64,000 bases of DNA from Pseudoalteromonas luteoviolacea NCIMB 1944 (GCF_001625565.1 NZ_AUXS01000018.1:61597-125596); one strand, 5' to 3'; shown: positions 16,211 through 25,362, counted from the first letter of the stretch. The notes: generated by a model not told the origin, from the sequence alone. Made by a program: numbers and translations.

Positions 16211-18271
16211 ATGTCCAGAGATTACCCGTTAATACTTGGCTGGCTTCGAAAGAAATGGCCTTGGATTGTATCCACGTTAATTGCTATCGCTATTTTAGTT
16301 GTCATGTTTCGCACCGTAACGGCTCTAAGCGAACTCAACTATGGTTTAACACCACCAAAACTCCCTAAATATGAGCACTTAGAAACTAAGTTCATTAATC
16401 AATCAGGTTGGCCTAGTATCGAAAACTACAATGATGAGTGGCCTTACCATGCATCCCAGGGAACAGCGACGCTGCCCATTCCTTATGAGTGGTTGGTAGC
16501 CCTTGAAGCGCCGAAAAATACTCCTTGGTTTATTCTTTTTGGCCAAGAAAAGGCCTTTTTATCTGAATACATTTACCGGCTTGGTTTTATAAATCTAAAT
16601 CCTTCAACAGAGTTGGACAGCACCAAATTACAATTGCCCTTAGGACTGGCAAAAACAGCCAGTATTCCTATGCCTGGTTTAGATCGCTCAGCTACTGCGG
16701 TTGGCTTTACTTGCACAGCTTGCCACACCGGACAATTTACCTATAACGATATTCGCTACGTTGTTGATGGTGGGCCAGCAATGACCGATCTGGGCTTGCT
16801 AACTAAATCTCTGGGAGCTGCCATAGGCCAAACCGTCTTGTCGAGTAAGTTAGCACCATTCGACAGCCGCTTTGAGCGTTTTGCAAAGAAAGTATTAGGC
16901 AGTAACTACAATGTTGTTAGCAAAGCAAAGCTTAAAAGTGCGCTAACCGATACAGTCAGCAAGCTTGCCAAGAGTCAGGATACTATCAATGTTACCGAGG
17001 GCTTCACTCGACTTGATGCGTTAAATCGCATTGGAAATAAAGTGTTTGCAGACAACATGGATAGGCCTGACAACTATAATCCAATAGAAGCACCAGTAAA
17101 CTACCCGCATATTTGGACTACCTCTTGGTTTAATTGGGTACAATACGATGGGTCAATTATGCAGCCTTTAATCAGAAATGCAGGCGAAGCGCTTGGAGTC
17201 GCAGCATATGTCGACATGCAGGTACCCGAGAATATCATGCAACAACCTGCCACTTTTTCTAGCTCAATTCCTATAGATACCCTTTACGATATCGAAGAGT
17301 GGCTGGCAGGTGAGTACCCTTTACGTAACTATAACGGTGGATCAGACCAACTAGGAGAGATAAATGGTCTTCGCGCTCCAAAATGGCCAAACAGCTTGCC
17401 TAAACTTAAGCCCGCTTTAGTAATAGCAGGGAAGGAATTGTACAAGCAGAATTGCCAGCAATGTCATTTACAACCAATGGATAGCCCCGATTTTTGGAAG
17501 AAAAATTGGCACGAGATCAGCTACGAAGAAAACGGTAAAGTTAAGTCTACAGCTCAAAAATACCTAAGTCTTCACCTCTACTCACTCGAAAAGATTGGAA
17601 CCGATCCTGCTCAAGCGCTAGTTCTCAAAAATCGTACTGTCAATACCAAAGAGCTGGGACTCAATACAGATTTGTGTGTTGCGGTTGGTAAATATCAAAA
17701 AACCCCAGACATGCGTTCTGATTTACAGTTTATCAATGTGCAAGACAGCGCAACCAGTAATTTTGCACTCGCACTCGGCGCGGTTGTAGAAGAGACCAAC
17801 CAACAGTGGTTTAAGCAAAACTACACTCCATACGATACTCAAAAGCAGCTTGAGGGCGGCAGGCCCAATTGTTTAAGGCATAGTGGCGGTTACAAGGCAC
17901 GGCCACTTAATGGTATTTGGGCGACAGCGCCCTATCTTCATAATGGTTCAGTCCCAAACTTGTATAGCTTACTGTCGAATCCCTCACAAAGGCCGACTTT
18001 TGTTGAACTTGGCCGCCTCGAATTTGACCCTGTCAACGTTGGCATAACTCAAGGCAAGCATATCGAAGCTTTAAATCATCGAAATGATCTACCGCCAGCC
18101 AATCAAGTCGATGATTACCAAGGTGGGTATTTCGTTCTCGATACACGTCAAGCTGGTAATCACAATACTGGCCATGCCTTTACAAACGATACTAGTGTAC
18201 CGGGAAAAATAGGCAGGGAATTCAGCCACGAAGAGAAAATGGCGCTGATAGAGTACTTAAAAACACTGTAA
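16211..18271 (+). CDS. RoxA-like di-haem cytochrome c, membrane-anchored
   Basis: A single N-terminal membrane anchor (WPWIVSTLIAIAILVVMF) precedes a 640-residue periplasmic domain. It has two haem c motifs, CTACHTG near residue 168 and CQQCHLQP near 415. Near the C-terminus LNGIWATAPYLHNGSVPNLY is the conserved segment of bacterial di-haem peroxidases and of the rubber oxygenases RoxA/RoxB/LatA. Length (686 aa) and haem spacing (about 245 residues) fit the RoxA group better than classical peroxidases. Family members cleave polyisoprene or are uncharacterised; peroxidase or dioxygenase activity cannot be chosen from sequence. The gene is monocistronic. Confidence 0.75.
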   Translation: MSRDYPLILGWLRKKWPWIVSTLIAIAILVVMFRTVTALSELNYGLTPPKLPKYEHLETKFINQSGWPSIENYNDEWPYHASQGTATLPIPYEWLVALEAPKNTPWFILFGQEKAFLSEYIYRLGFINLNPSTELDSTKLQLPLGLAKTASIPMPGLDRSATAVGFTCTACHTGQFTYNDIRYVVDGGPAMTDLGLLTKSLGAAIGQTVLSSKLAPFDSRFERFAKKVLGSNYNVVSKAKLKSALTDTVSKLAKSQDTINVTEGFTRLDALNRIGNKVFADNMDRPDNYNPIEAPVNYPHIWTTSWFNWVQYDGSIMQPLIRNAGEALGVAAYVDMQVPENIMQQPATFSSSIPIDTLYDIEEWLAGEYPLRNYNGGSDQLGEINGLRAPKWPNSLPKLKPALVIAGKELYKQNCQQCHLQPMDSPDFWKKNWHEISYEENGKVKSTAQKYLSLHLYSLEKIGTDPAQALVLKNRTVNTKELGLNTDLCVAVGKYQKTPDMRSDLQFINVQDSATSNFALALGAVVEETNQQWFKQNYTPYDTQKQLEGGRPNCLRHSGGYKARPLNGIWATAPYLHNGSVPNLYSLLSNPSQRPTFVELGRLEFDPVNVGITQGKHIEALNHRNDLPPANQVDDYQGGYFVLDTRQAGNHNTGHAFTNDTSVPGKIGREFSHEEKMALIEYLKTL

Positions 18272-18280
18272 TTTGAGATT

Positions 18281-18308
18281 GTGTGCATACCCATAAGGGT
18301 ATGCACAC
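18281..18308. terminator. Bidirectional hairpin between convergent genes
   Basis: GTGTGCATACCC and GGGTATGCACAC form a perfect 12-bp stem with an ATAA loop, 9 bp after the cytochrome stop and 13 bp from the stop of the AraC gene on the other strand. There is no clear U-run. Confidence 0.65.
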
Positions 18309-18321
18309 GAGCATAATCATG

Positions 18322-19086
18322 CTATCGGCGCTTTCGCCATGTAAACTGCTTTCGAAATTCACTCGGGGTAAGACGTTCATGTTTTTTAAAAACCTGATTA
18401 AAATATGCAGCGCTATTAAAACCACATTGCTGCGCAATAACTCCTATCGGCTGGTGTGTTGTCGCAAGTAAATGCCTCGCTCGCTTTATTCTCAGTTGGT
18501 CACAATACTGTGAATAGCTCATACCAAGGCTGTCTGTAAACAAGCGTTTGAGTGTGGCTACACTGAGATTAGCCAATACAGCACACTCGGTAAGACTTGG
18601 TATACAAGCCAAGTTACTTTTTATGACGTCCAGCACTGGTTCTATCCTTGCTATATTGCGACGTGGTGCACTTGAAATAGGACTTTGAGATATGTGCACT
18701 TGCATGAGTTCTGACAGTACATCGGCAAGTATCGTGAGCTTTTTTAGTGCTTGAGCACTGTTCATGCTCAGCATTAAAGGCATCACTTTGGCTGTTACTG
18801 CCTTTGAAAACACGATGCCAGCTTCCAATCCAGTCAGCCAAGCTTGGATCACCTCAAATTCACTGATCTCAACTGAAAATAAATCCTTTGGCCAAAGTAC
18901 GACAACCACATCACCAACAGGAGCTAATTGATCTGCATTGTCCCAAGTATGCGGTTCACCTGGTAAAATTAAGGCGAGATCAACCGCCTCAAAATAATGA
19001 ACATCACCGGCCAAAAAACGCTTGCCTTTTGCTCCCAATGTTAAGATTAATTCAAAACAATCATGTTGATGCCATTCAAACAGCAA
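18322..19086 (-). CDS. AraC-family transcriptional regulator with cupin sensor
   Basis: The N-terminal half is a cupin-type sensor (WHQHDCFELILTLGAKGKRF and DLALILPGEPHTW). The C-terminal 100 residues are a double helix-turn-helix of the AraC type (LTECAVLANLSVATLKRLF and IGVIAQQCGFNSAAYFNQVFKK, ending LTPSEFRKQF). The only conventional start in frame is the TTG at 19086. The frame stays open about 30 codons further upstream to a TAG near 19180 and reads plausibly (FTINESVRVKHIQNSPL), so a rarer start codon may be used. Target genes are unknown; the divergent HAD gene is a candidate. Confidence 0.88.
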   Translation of the reverse strand: MLFEWHQHDCFELILTLGAKGKRFLAGDVHYFEAVDLALILPGEPHTWDNADQLAPVGDVVVVLWPKDLFSVEISEFEVIQAWLTGLEAGIVFSKAVTAKVMPLMLSMNSAQALKKLTILADVLSELMQVHISQSPISSAPRRNIARIEPVLDVIKSNLACIPSLTECAVLANLSVATLKRLFTDSLGMSYSQYCDQLRIKRARHLLATTHQPIGVIAQQCGFNSAAYFNQVFKKHERLTPSEFRKQFTWRKRR

Positions 19087-19257
19087 TGGACTGTTTTGAA
19101 TATGCTTAACACGAACAGATTCATTGATGGTAAATCGAACGGGCGCGGGTTTGCTTTTACTAATGAGCTAATACCTAATAATTTTGAGCCAATAGCTAAA
19201 TTTATATCGCGAATTTTTGGCAAAGTAAACGCAACTTAAATTATGAGACGTAAAATA

Positions 19258-20019
19258 ATGAATGTCGTATTTGATCTAGATGGGACTCTAATTTTTAAAG
19301 GTCAGCCTATGCAGGATGCAGTAGCCGAAGCGTTACAGGCAATTGAGCGACAAGGTGCGACGATACACTTTGCCACGGCGCGTCCGCTAAGAGATACCTT
19401 GCCAGTACTGCCAAAACACTTTTGGCACCATCATATCATTGGTTGCAATGGCGCGATGATTAGCAAAAACAAAGTCGTTTACGACACTTTAAACTTCAAT
19501 AAACGAGAAGTTATCGAAGTTTTGAACTGGCTTGATCAAAACGAAATTCCATACCTATACGATGGCATCGAGGAATATGCTATCTCAGACACTCCACATC
19601 GCTTTCATCAAGAAGTTAAAAAGTTGGGTAGAAACCCATATTGTAACCAATCACTCAGGTTAGAACCCATCGTCAAACTGTTGGTACTAGAAGAAAATCG
19701 GCACTTAGAAGTTAAAGCGTATCTCAATACCACGCTCAGTGATTATGATTTTTATCACCACAATGGATGCAATAGTTTTGATGTCGTCCCCAAATACAGT
19801 AATAAGTTAAATGCGCTATTGCGCGCTGGCCTGGATATGAAAAATACCCTATGCATGGGTAATGACCAAAACGATATTGCCATGTTAGAGGCTGCAAAAT
19901 TGGCTTATGTGGTTGGAGACCTTATTTATTTGGAAAGAGAATATACGAAAGTAACTCAGGAAAACTTAATAAAAGAGCTATATGAAATATCAAAAATAAT
20001 ACAGTTAAAAAACACGTAA
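19258..20019 (+). CDS. HAD-superfamily sugar-phosphate-type phosphatase (Cof-like)
   Basis: Motif I is VVFDLDGTL (nucleophile Asp6, acid Asp8 counting from MNVV). Motif II lies in IHFATARPL, the conserved Lys in KYSNKLNALL, and motif IV is MGNDQNDIAML. Together with a large C2-type cap this is the Cof/YbiV class, which dephosphorylates sugar phosphates and similar metabolites. I prefer the ATG at 19258 because a GAGACG-like element lies 5-9 nt upstream and the protein then begins directly at motif I. The ATG at 19243 would add MRRKI. It is divergent from the AraC gene and monocistronic. Confidence 0.88.
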   Translation: MNVVFDLDGTLIFKGQPMQDAVAEALQAIERQGATIHFATARPLRDTLPVLPKHFWHHHIIGCNGAMISKNKVVYDTLNFNKREVIEVLNWLDQNEIPYLYDGIEEYAISDTPHRFHQEVKKLGRNPYCNQSLRLEPIVKLLVLEENRHLEVKAYLNTTLSDYDFYHHNGCNSFDVVPKYSNKLNALLRAGLDMKNTLCMGNDQNDIAMLEAAKLAYVVGDLIYLEREYTKVTQENLIKELYEISKIIQLKNT

Positions 20020-20042
20020 AAAAATAAAAATCAATTTAAATT

Positions 20043-20070
20043 TGCAAGTGTGAAATTAATCACACTTGCA
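20043..20070. terminator. Bidirectional terminator
   Basis: TGCAAGTGTGA and TCACACTTGCA form a perfect 11-bp stem with a 6-nt AATTAA loop, followed by GTTTAAAA. It sits between the convergent HAD gene and the secreted repeat protein gene. Confidence 0.7.
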
Positions 20071-20098
20071 GTTTAAAACCATAAGATTAAATTTTTAA

Positions 20099-20728
20099 TT
20101 AATAAACTTTTGAGCAAATGATTTCTTCGACATAATCATCACCATAATCTTTATAGCGCATACCTGTTAAGTAATAACCACTCGGGCAATACGCAACACC
20201 TGTATAAGGTACTCGGACAGTGGTTTCTGATCCCGTTGAATGCGACCTCATCGCTTTACACCTTAATGCCTCAACACTGTCATCGCCGCTATCAGCATAA
20301 TAAAGCTCAGTCACCAAGTGATTACTCGGGCAACGGTATGCTTTTGAACCATTACCATCCATTTGTACTTTTACCGTTGCAGTAGTAGCCCAGTACCACG
20401 GTACTGAACCATAAGTATCTGCAAGAAACTGCTCCACGCTTCTATCACTGCCTCCCGCACCATATACAGCACGGATCCCACCATTTGTTGCGTACCATCC
20501 TGATCCATTGCCATTCATTCGCTCCCAGTACGAAGCTTGTATTTCTTGTCTGTCATGTGGCGACAACTCACCAACTTTCGTCACATATTTTCCGACATTT
20601 TGGTAATAATCTACGTTACTTTGAACTTCGTTCGTATTAACGTTAGATTCTCCTGCAACACTTGAAAATTGCATAATGAGCGCAGCTGCTCCGATTAAAC
20701 TACTACCAGCTAATTTACGTAACTTCAT
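20099..20728 (-). CDS. Secreted protein with duplicated GDD repeat
   Basis: A Sec signal peptide (to about residue 25) leads into a soluble domain with no recognised family. The C-terminal 75 residues contain two copies of one unit: YRCPSNHLVTELYYADSGDD then VEALRC, and AYCPSGYYLTGMRYKDYGDD then VEEIIC. The shared pattern is CP-x5-T-x3-Y-x-D-x-GDD-x-VE-x3-C, so each copy is likely one disulfide-closed module. A ribosome-binding site AAGGAG sits 6 nt before the second ATG, which I take as the start (the first ATG overlaps it). Confidence 0.65.
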   Translation of the reverse strand: MKLRKLAGSSLIGAAALIMQFSSVAGESNVNTNEVQSNVDYYQNVGKYVTKVGELSPHDRQEIQASYWERMNGNGSGWYATNGGIRAVYGAGGSDRSVEQFLADTYGSVPWYWATTATVKVQMDGNGSKAYRCPSNHLVTELYYADSGDDSVEALRCKAMRSHSTGSETTVRVPYTGVAYCPSGYYLTGMRYKDYGDDYVEEIICSKVY

Positions 20729-20734
20729 TTTCAT

Positions 20735-21112
20735 CTCCTTTTAACTTAATTAATTTAACGTTTCGGTAAATTAGCTTAGAGATAAAAACCAGACTTAAAC
20801 ATTACAAAGCATTACGATAAAACACTTTTGCAAATCAATGCAATCTATTAAACTCTCACACAATTAAAAACAACCAAAATTAATCAACATTTAAAATATT
20901 AGAATACACAAAGCCCGCCTAATAATAAAAGAAATCAAACTAAATAATATTGCCAATTGTTTAATATTACACCCTGTAAATATGGTCATATGCCCTCTCC
21001 GTGACAACCAATCAATAAAATTATAGTTATCAGCCTATTAGCGAAGATTTTATTGGAGTTTTAGGGCAAGTAAACCAAGAGGCTTTCCTTAACGTATAGT
21101 TGTACACACTGA
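20735..21112. other. Intergenic region, very AT-rich
   Basis: It carries the divergent promoters of the secreted repeat protein (minus) and the 152-aa membrane protein (plus). I see no further element. Confidence 0.5.
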
Positions 21113-21127
21113 ATGTTGGGAGGTTGT

Positions 21128-21586
21128 ATGAATCACTACATTATCAAAGGCCACGATTACACTGCGTTTCGTGAGACACAAGATGAGCTGGAAGCCTTAC
21201 ACCTAGATACCGAAGACGTCAGCGCACTGTGTGATAACAAAGCGCACCCATTACATGATTGCCTAACCAACCATATTGTTGGGATTTTAAAATCAGAGCT
21301 AGTTGTGTTAATTGCAATCATAGTAAGCGCGTATTTCGCAGTAACTTGGATCCTTATACCACCAACTGCTGCCGTCGTAGGGACTGTTGTACTCGCGCTT
21401 TTTAGCATATGGGTGTGTGGCATGGTGGGTTCAGACTTAATGCGATATTACATGATGTGTCGGGATTTCACACAAGGAGAAAGGCACCCGCTAGTTTTGC
21501 ATGTTGAAATTGACGACAACCAGCACGATACACTAAACAAAGTGATGCAAAAACACCCGCAGATGCATATTCAAAAATTGCAGTAG
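21128..21586 (+). CDS. Hypothetical inner-membrane protein with two helices
   Basis: The protein has a hydrophilic N-terminal domain of about 60 residues, two adjacent membrane helices (ELVVLIAIIVSAYFAVTWIL and AAVVGTVVLALFSIWVCGMV) and a cytoplasmic tail ending in MQKHPQMHIQKLQ. The ATG at 21128 is preceded by GGGAGG with 4-nt spacing; the ATG at 21113 has no such signal. The fold, with an N-terminal HYIIKGHDY strand and C-terminal VLHVEIDDNQHDTL strand, resembles small proteins with an ACT/DUF1269-like soluble domain, but I do not assign a family. Confidence 0.6.
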   Translation: MNHYIIKGHDYTAFRETQDELEALHLDTEDVSALCDNKAHPLHDCLTNHIVGILKSELVVLIAIIVSAYFAVTWILIPPTAAVVGTVVLALFSIWVCGMVGSDLMRYYMMCRDFTQGERHPLVLHVEIDDNQHDTLNKVMQKHPQMHIQKLQ

Positions 21587-21619
21587 TAGAGCACCTTGTA
21601 ACACTTGAACAAGATAGAC

Positions 21620-21646
21620 AAGTAGGCAACGGTTAGCTGCCTACTT
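21620..21646. terminator. Bidirectional terminator between convergent genes
   Basis: AAGTAGGCA and TGCCTACTT form a perfect 9-bp stem with a 9-nt loop, between the membrane protein gene (plus) and the trypsin-like protease gene (minus). Confidence 0.7.
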
Positions 21647-21655
21647 TGACATCTG

Positions 21656-22507
21656 TTATTTGCTCAGCTCGTTATGGCTAAACAATATATCTGGACACAA
21701 AGCAGGGAGATCTGACGGCTTAAGGCCTCCCGGCAGGTACTTCAATTTATCGAGACTCACACCAGAGCTAACTGCTTTGTCTGGCTTGTTCATCACCTCC
21801 CTAATCCAAGGGACAAAATATGAAACACGTGAGTACACCTCAAAGCTGCCATACTTCTCAGATGGTCCGCCACCATACCGAGAGCTTATACCTAATAACT
21901 GATATCCGCGCTCAGTTTTAATAAAGGCAGGCCCGCCACTATCACCACCGCCCGATATTCCTTCAAGTGGTAAAGCATCTTCATCTTTATCAAATTTAAA
22001 CGTTAAAATCGGGCCTTTCGCTTCCTCTACACGATTTTGAGCTTTTCTGAGCACGCCTTTATTTTCATAGTTATCAGTGGTGATCCCTGTATTACCATTA
22101 CCTGTACCACCTATGCCAATAAACCAGATTGGCAGCCCTGATTCGTCATTTCTGGTATACAAGGTGGCAGGAGGCACATGCGCGGCGTCCTCCAAAAGCT
22201 CTACCAAAGCGATATCATGACTAATGCCTGGGGTGTGATTAGGGTGAATATGCAACCTTTTGACTGTGGCACTGCCTTTGCTCATTTTTATCTTGGTGCC
22301 AGAGGTTAAACAAAATGTTGTGTGTGCCGCGGTTATAATCCATTTTGATGAAAACAGGATGCCATGAGCACCATCTATGTAAAACGTTGCAAGTGCTGGA
22401 AAGTCATCAGGTTTTGCTAAATAATTAGTATCTTTTACATCATGACGAATAATAATGGCATGTGCATTGAGCGCTATAAAGCTCAAGGCTAGTAAAATAT
22501 ATTTCAT
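21656..22507 (-). CDS. Secreted trypsin-like serine protease (S1 family)
   Basis: A signal peptide (MKYILLALSFIALNAHA) precedes a chymotrypsin-fold domain with an intact triad: His in SSKWIITAAHTTF, Asp in GISHDIALVELLE and Ser in GGGDSGGPAFI. The specificity pocket region LLGISSRYGGG follows. At 283 aa it has a normal catalytic domain with a short C-terminal extension ending in CPDILFSHNELSK. It should cleave proteins outside the cell or in the periplasm. The usual IVGG activation motif is replaced by an I-x-R-H-D-type start, so zymogen processing may differ. Confidence 0.88.
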   Translation of the reverse strand: MKYILLALSFIALNAHAIIIRHDVKDTNYLAKPDDFPALATFYIDGAHGILFSSKWIITAAHTTFCLTSGTKIKMSKGSATVKRLHIHPNHTPGISHDIALVELLEDAAHVPPATLYTRNDESGLPIWFIGIGGTGNGNTGITTDNYENKGVLRKAQNRVEEAKGPILTFKFDKDEDALPLEGISGGGDSGGPAFIKTERGYQLLGISSRYGGGPSEKYGSFEVYSRVSYFVPWIREVMNKPDKAVSSGVSLDKLKYLPGGLKPSDLPALCPDILFSHNELSK

Positions 22508-22684
22508 ATAACCCCTGTTTTTATTTTGGCATCGTTTATGATGGAATATGATTTAAATCTCTATAAACGAAGTATGAGCGTAACTAAATATACTTTGTAC
22601 TAGCCATTGAGCGTACCAGCTTTTTCTTATCTATTGCAATAAGTACTCAGTAGCATGCCCTGCTTGTGCATATTACCTAATAAT

Positions 22685-23557
22685 CTAACTATTACTTGGC
22701 CTTAAATCTTCTATCACTTTGGCGTCAACCCAAAAAATGTCGCTGTCATTATCTTTGGTAGCACGATTGAAAAATAAGAACTTCCCATCAGGAGTCACGC
22801 TGGCAGAAGCCTCTCTTGCGCTGGTGTTTACCTTATCACCTAGGTTGATGGCTTTGCCCCAACGACCTTGTTTATCACGGAAGCTTATATACAAATCAGA
22901 GTTACCGTAGCCCGTTTCACGAACACCATCCCAAATTAAATAAGATCCATCCGGAGCAATAAAAGGGTGTGCATTGTATTTGCCTGTATTAATTTGTGGG
23001 CCCAATCTCTCTGGTTTAGTTCGTTTTCCATTCACCAAAGATGATATTCTCAGAACGTCACCGCTTTTATAATCGTCTAACACGTAAGTGCCATCAGCAG
23101 CAGCTGTTAGCCTCATAATACCCCAATCTTCTCTATCAAACATAGGATCCAATACTCGATGTTGGGACCATCCCGCTCCTGCTCTCGTCATCACATATTT
23201 ACCCATGTGCATCGTTTTGCCATCAGGTGCAAGTAATGGCCGCCAAATACGCGGCCCCACTGTCGACTCATGCCAATGACCATCTATTTGTTTGAATACA
23301 ATAAGCGACCACTTGTTTACATCGGGGTCTTTCCTCGTAAAGTAAAATTCCGACATGTCTGGAGAAAAAAATGGATTTGTATCACGCTGTTTCGCGGACA
23401 CACTTCCCGGAGCAAATACTTTTGGCTCCGAACCAGGTTGTTTCTGGCCTAGATAGGGCCCAACCATTGGCCCATCACGTTCCATTGCCGCAGCAAAGTC
23501 GGTCATAGTAAATGCCATGAACATAGCACCTGCCCACAGTGGTTTAACGCTTCCCAT
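22685..23557 (-). CDS. Secreted beta-propeller protein (PD40/TolB-like repeats)
   Basis: WD40-like PD40 repeats are visible: NPFFSPDMSEFYFTRKD, RPLLAPDGKTMHMG, AHPFIAPDGSYLIWDG and ASVTPDGKFLFFNRAT with SDIFWVD. They predict a five- or six-bladed propeller exported by an N-terminal signal. The start at 23557 (MGSVKPLW) is supported by GAGGAG 6 nt upstream; the longer frame has no such site. Such proteins bind ligands or other proteins; no catalytic residues are evident. Confidence 0.75.
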   Translation of the reverse strand: MGSVKPLWAGAMFMAFTMTDFAAAMERDGPMVGPYLGQKQPGSEPKVFAPGSVSAKQRDTNPFFSPDMSEFYFTRKDPDVNKWSLIVFKQIDGHWHESTVGPRIWRPLLAPDGKTMHMGKYVMTRAGAGWSQHRVLDPMFDREDWGIMRLTAAADGTYVLDDYKSGDVLRISSLVNGKRTKPERLGPQINTGKYNAHPFIAPDGSYLIWDGVRETGYGNSDLYISFRDKQGRWGKAINLGDKVNTSAREASASVTPDGKFLFFNRATKDNDSDIFWVDAKVIEDLRPSNS

Positions 23558-23963
23558 AGGTAACTCCTCAGTTTTATTAATCAACGTTTTGATTGCAGCA
23601 TATCTACTGTGGAACAATTGACTTGACGTTTACTTGATTTGTCACCAACTTTTCTATGACTAAGAAAGTAAGTATATATATCAATACATTAAGGCTAAAA
23701 ACTGATGGTGGGGCAGTCGTTTTCTTAGCCAAACTATATGAGAGAATTGGAGGTTAACAAAACTTAACACCTCTGCGTTTATACAATATTTGAAGCGCCC
23801 TCAAGCTAAGCTCGCTTTTTAGAATTTAATCTATCCCAATTGAAACAATGCAGTTAGCAAATTCATCTATCACTTCTCATGTTCTCAAGTGGCGCAGCGT
23901 TAAAATTACGCTTTACAAACCAATTTGGTTTGTCTAAAAATGGTCTGCGATACAAATTTACAA

Positions 23964-24060
23964 CCTTCAGGCAAAGGCTGTTGTCGCTCACCACAGCATT
24001 TGAAAGTGAGCGGCATATTATCGTCGGACAGTGGAAGGTCCTTTACTTAGCTACTGAAGG
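23964..24060 (-). other. Long nested inverted repeat at the 3' end of the 24051 gene, possibly a decayed attC
   Basis: Outer arms CCTTCAG (23964) and CTGAAGG (24054), middle arms AAAGG and CCTTT, and inner arms CGCTCAC (23985) and GTGAGCG (24006) fold into one long hairpin of about 97 nt. It overlaps the stop codon of the gene, as the true attC sites at 24823, 25363 and 25871 do with theirs. It lacks the GTTRRRY/RYYYAAC core sites, so it is either a decayed attC or an unrelated terminator. The rest of the 23558-24050 gap shows nothing else. Confidence 0.35.
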
Positions 24061-24776
24061 TAAAAAACGCCTTCATACGCGAACTCTTGATCCGTGCTAA
24101 AGTGTCCAAACCAACCGCCAATTTGGACTTCGTATATACCATCTTTACTGTCTTTAATTACCAATTCCGAATGTGCCGATATACCATTGAGGTACTTCAC
24201 ATTATAAAAAGACCAGCCAGACAGAGCACTTGAATTGGCCTTAGAAAAATGTAACTTGGCGCTTTTAAAGTTAGCCTGCTCAATTAAAAACAACGACTTA
24301 AAATTTCGGTCATCCCATAGATTAATAATTTGACTGCACCCGGTGATTAGGCCCGTATTACCCAAGTGGTCGTAAAAGACAGGTAACTGCTCTGCTTGTT
24401 CATCAATAAAGCGTTGCACATCTGTGCGCTCATCATAACAGGCCATGATAGGTACAATCTCCTTTAACGACAGCGTATCACCTATCGCAAACCCTGATAG
24501 CCTTAGCTCAACTTCATCTTCTGAAACTCGGAATGTATCGTAGTCCAGCAAGTCATACTTATGTTCGAGTTCAGCAAAATATGAATCCGAAATTGCTTGG
24601 TGAAGTAAACTAACTTCAGCACTACCTACTTCCATGGTAGGTTTTGTGGCTGCAAGTTCGATGAGATTACTCCATATCATAGGGAGCAACTGTCGGTTAT
24701 ATTGCGCTCCAACCAACACGCCTTGGTTAAAGTACAAGGCAGTATACGACCAATAGTGGTTAGCCAACTCCACCAT
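24051..24776 (-). CDS. Hypothetical 241-aa soluble protein next to the attC cluster
   Basis: No signal peptide and no recognised domain. It is acidic and mixed alpha/beta, with motifs such as GNTGLITGCSQIINLWDD that do not identify a family to me. It starts 46 bp after attC-1 in the direction of transcription, the position of the next cassette in the array. It may be a fourth cassette whose attC has decayed, or the first host gene beyond the cluster. AAAGAG sits close to the start; the GTG one codon later is an alternative. Confidence 0.55.
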   Translation of the reverse strand: MVELANHYWSYTALYFNQGVLVGAQYNRQLLPMIWSNLIELAATKPTMEVGSAEVSLLHQAISDSYFAELEHKYDLLDYDTFRVSEDEVELRLSGFAIGDTLSLKEIVPIMACYDERTDVQRFIDEQAEQLPVFYDHLGNTGLITGCSQIINLWDDRNFKSLFLIEQANFKSAKLHFSKANSSALSGWSFYNVKYLNGISAHSELVIKDSKDGIYEVQIGGWFGHFSTDQEFAYEGVFYLQ

Positions 24777-24822
24777 AACTCTTTACAAGAATCACAGGTA
24801 TACTCCATACTGGATTACGGCT

Positions 24823-24906
24823 TATAACACCTTAATAAACGGCGAAGAATTGCAGGCTAAACTAAGCGAAGAGTGAGCGCAAGCCTGCTTTTAGGCACTT
24901 GTTATA
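24823..24906 (-). repeat. attC site 1
   Basis: Read on the minus strand it opens TATAACAAGTGCC and ends AAGGTGTTATAA. The internal stem pairs AGCAGGCT with AGCCTGC across CGCTCACTCTTCGC. Its central 60 bp are nearly identical to attC-2, including GCCGTTTATTAAGG at the 3' end. It overlaps the stop region of the 147-aa cassette gene. Confidence 0.75.
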
Positions 24907-25345
24907 TTTTTATTTTTTCGTAGAAACTCCACTTATAAAGTTGATACATACCCTCCCCAGTAGATTTCCACCCCTCAGACTTTGTAGACACCCACGCCCT
25001 TATACTGTTCTTATCATATTTACTGTTAAGGCTAGCGTCGATACGTAAATTTATTCCGACAAGCCTTCTACTATGACTGCTATTATTCATCTCATCATAA
25101 TCACATTTTTTATTTGAGAACTTTATATCCCAGTTTTCAGGACTCGTTACTTTAACTGAATAATTGGCACTACAGGGCGGAGCATCAGGCGACAAGCCCC
25201 AATAGACCTTTTCTTTCGTAAAAGTAAAGCTCCCATAAATAGCTTGATCAGATCGGCTTACAGCCTCCCAATTGCCGATAGGAAAATCAGGAGATGAATA
25301 AGCAATATTAGAAAGCCCCAACAATGCCAGTATAGTATACTTCAT
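24902..25345 (-). CDS. Cassette gene: secreted hypothetical protein (147 aa)
   Basis: A signal peptide (MKYTILALLGLSNIAYSS) is followed by a mature domain with two cysteines (PPCSANY and NKKCDYD) and beta-rich sequence such as IGNWEAVSRSDQAIYGSFTF. It resembles lipocalin/META-like small periplasmic domains only in general layout; no family is assigned. AGGGA lies 8 nt before the ATG. The gene lies between attC-2 (upstream) and attC-1 (at its stop), so it is a complete cassette that carries little room for its own promoter. Confidence 0.65.
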   Translation of the reverse strand: MKYTILALLGLSNIAYSSPDFPIGNWEAVSRSDQAIYGSFTFTKEKVYWGLSPDAPPCSANYSVKVTSPENWDIKFSNKKCDYDEMNNSSHSRRLVGINLRIDASLNSKYDKNSIRAWVSTKSEGWKSTGEGMYQLYKWSFYEKIKI

Positions 25346-25362
25346 GTGTAATCCCTTAAAAA

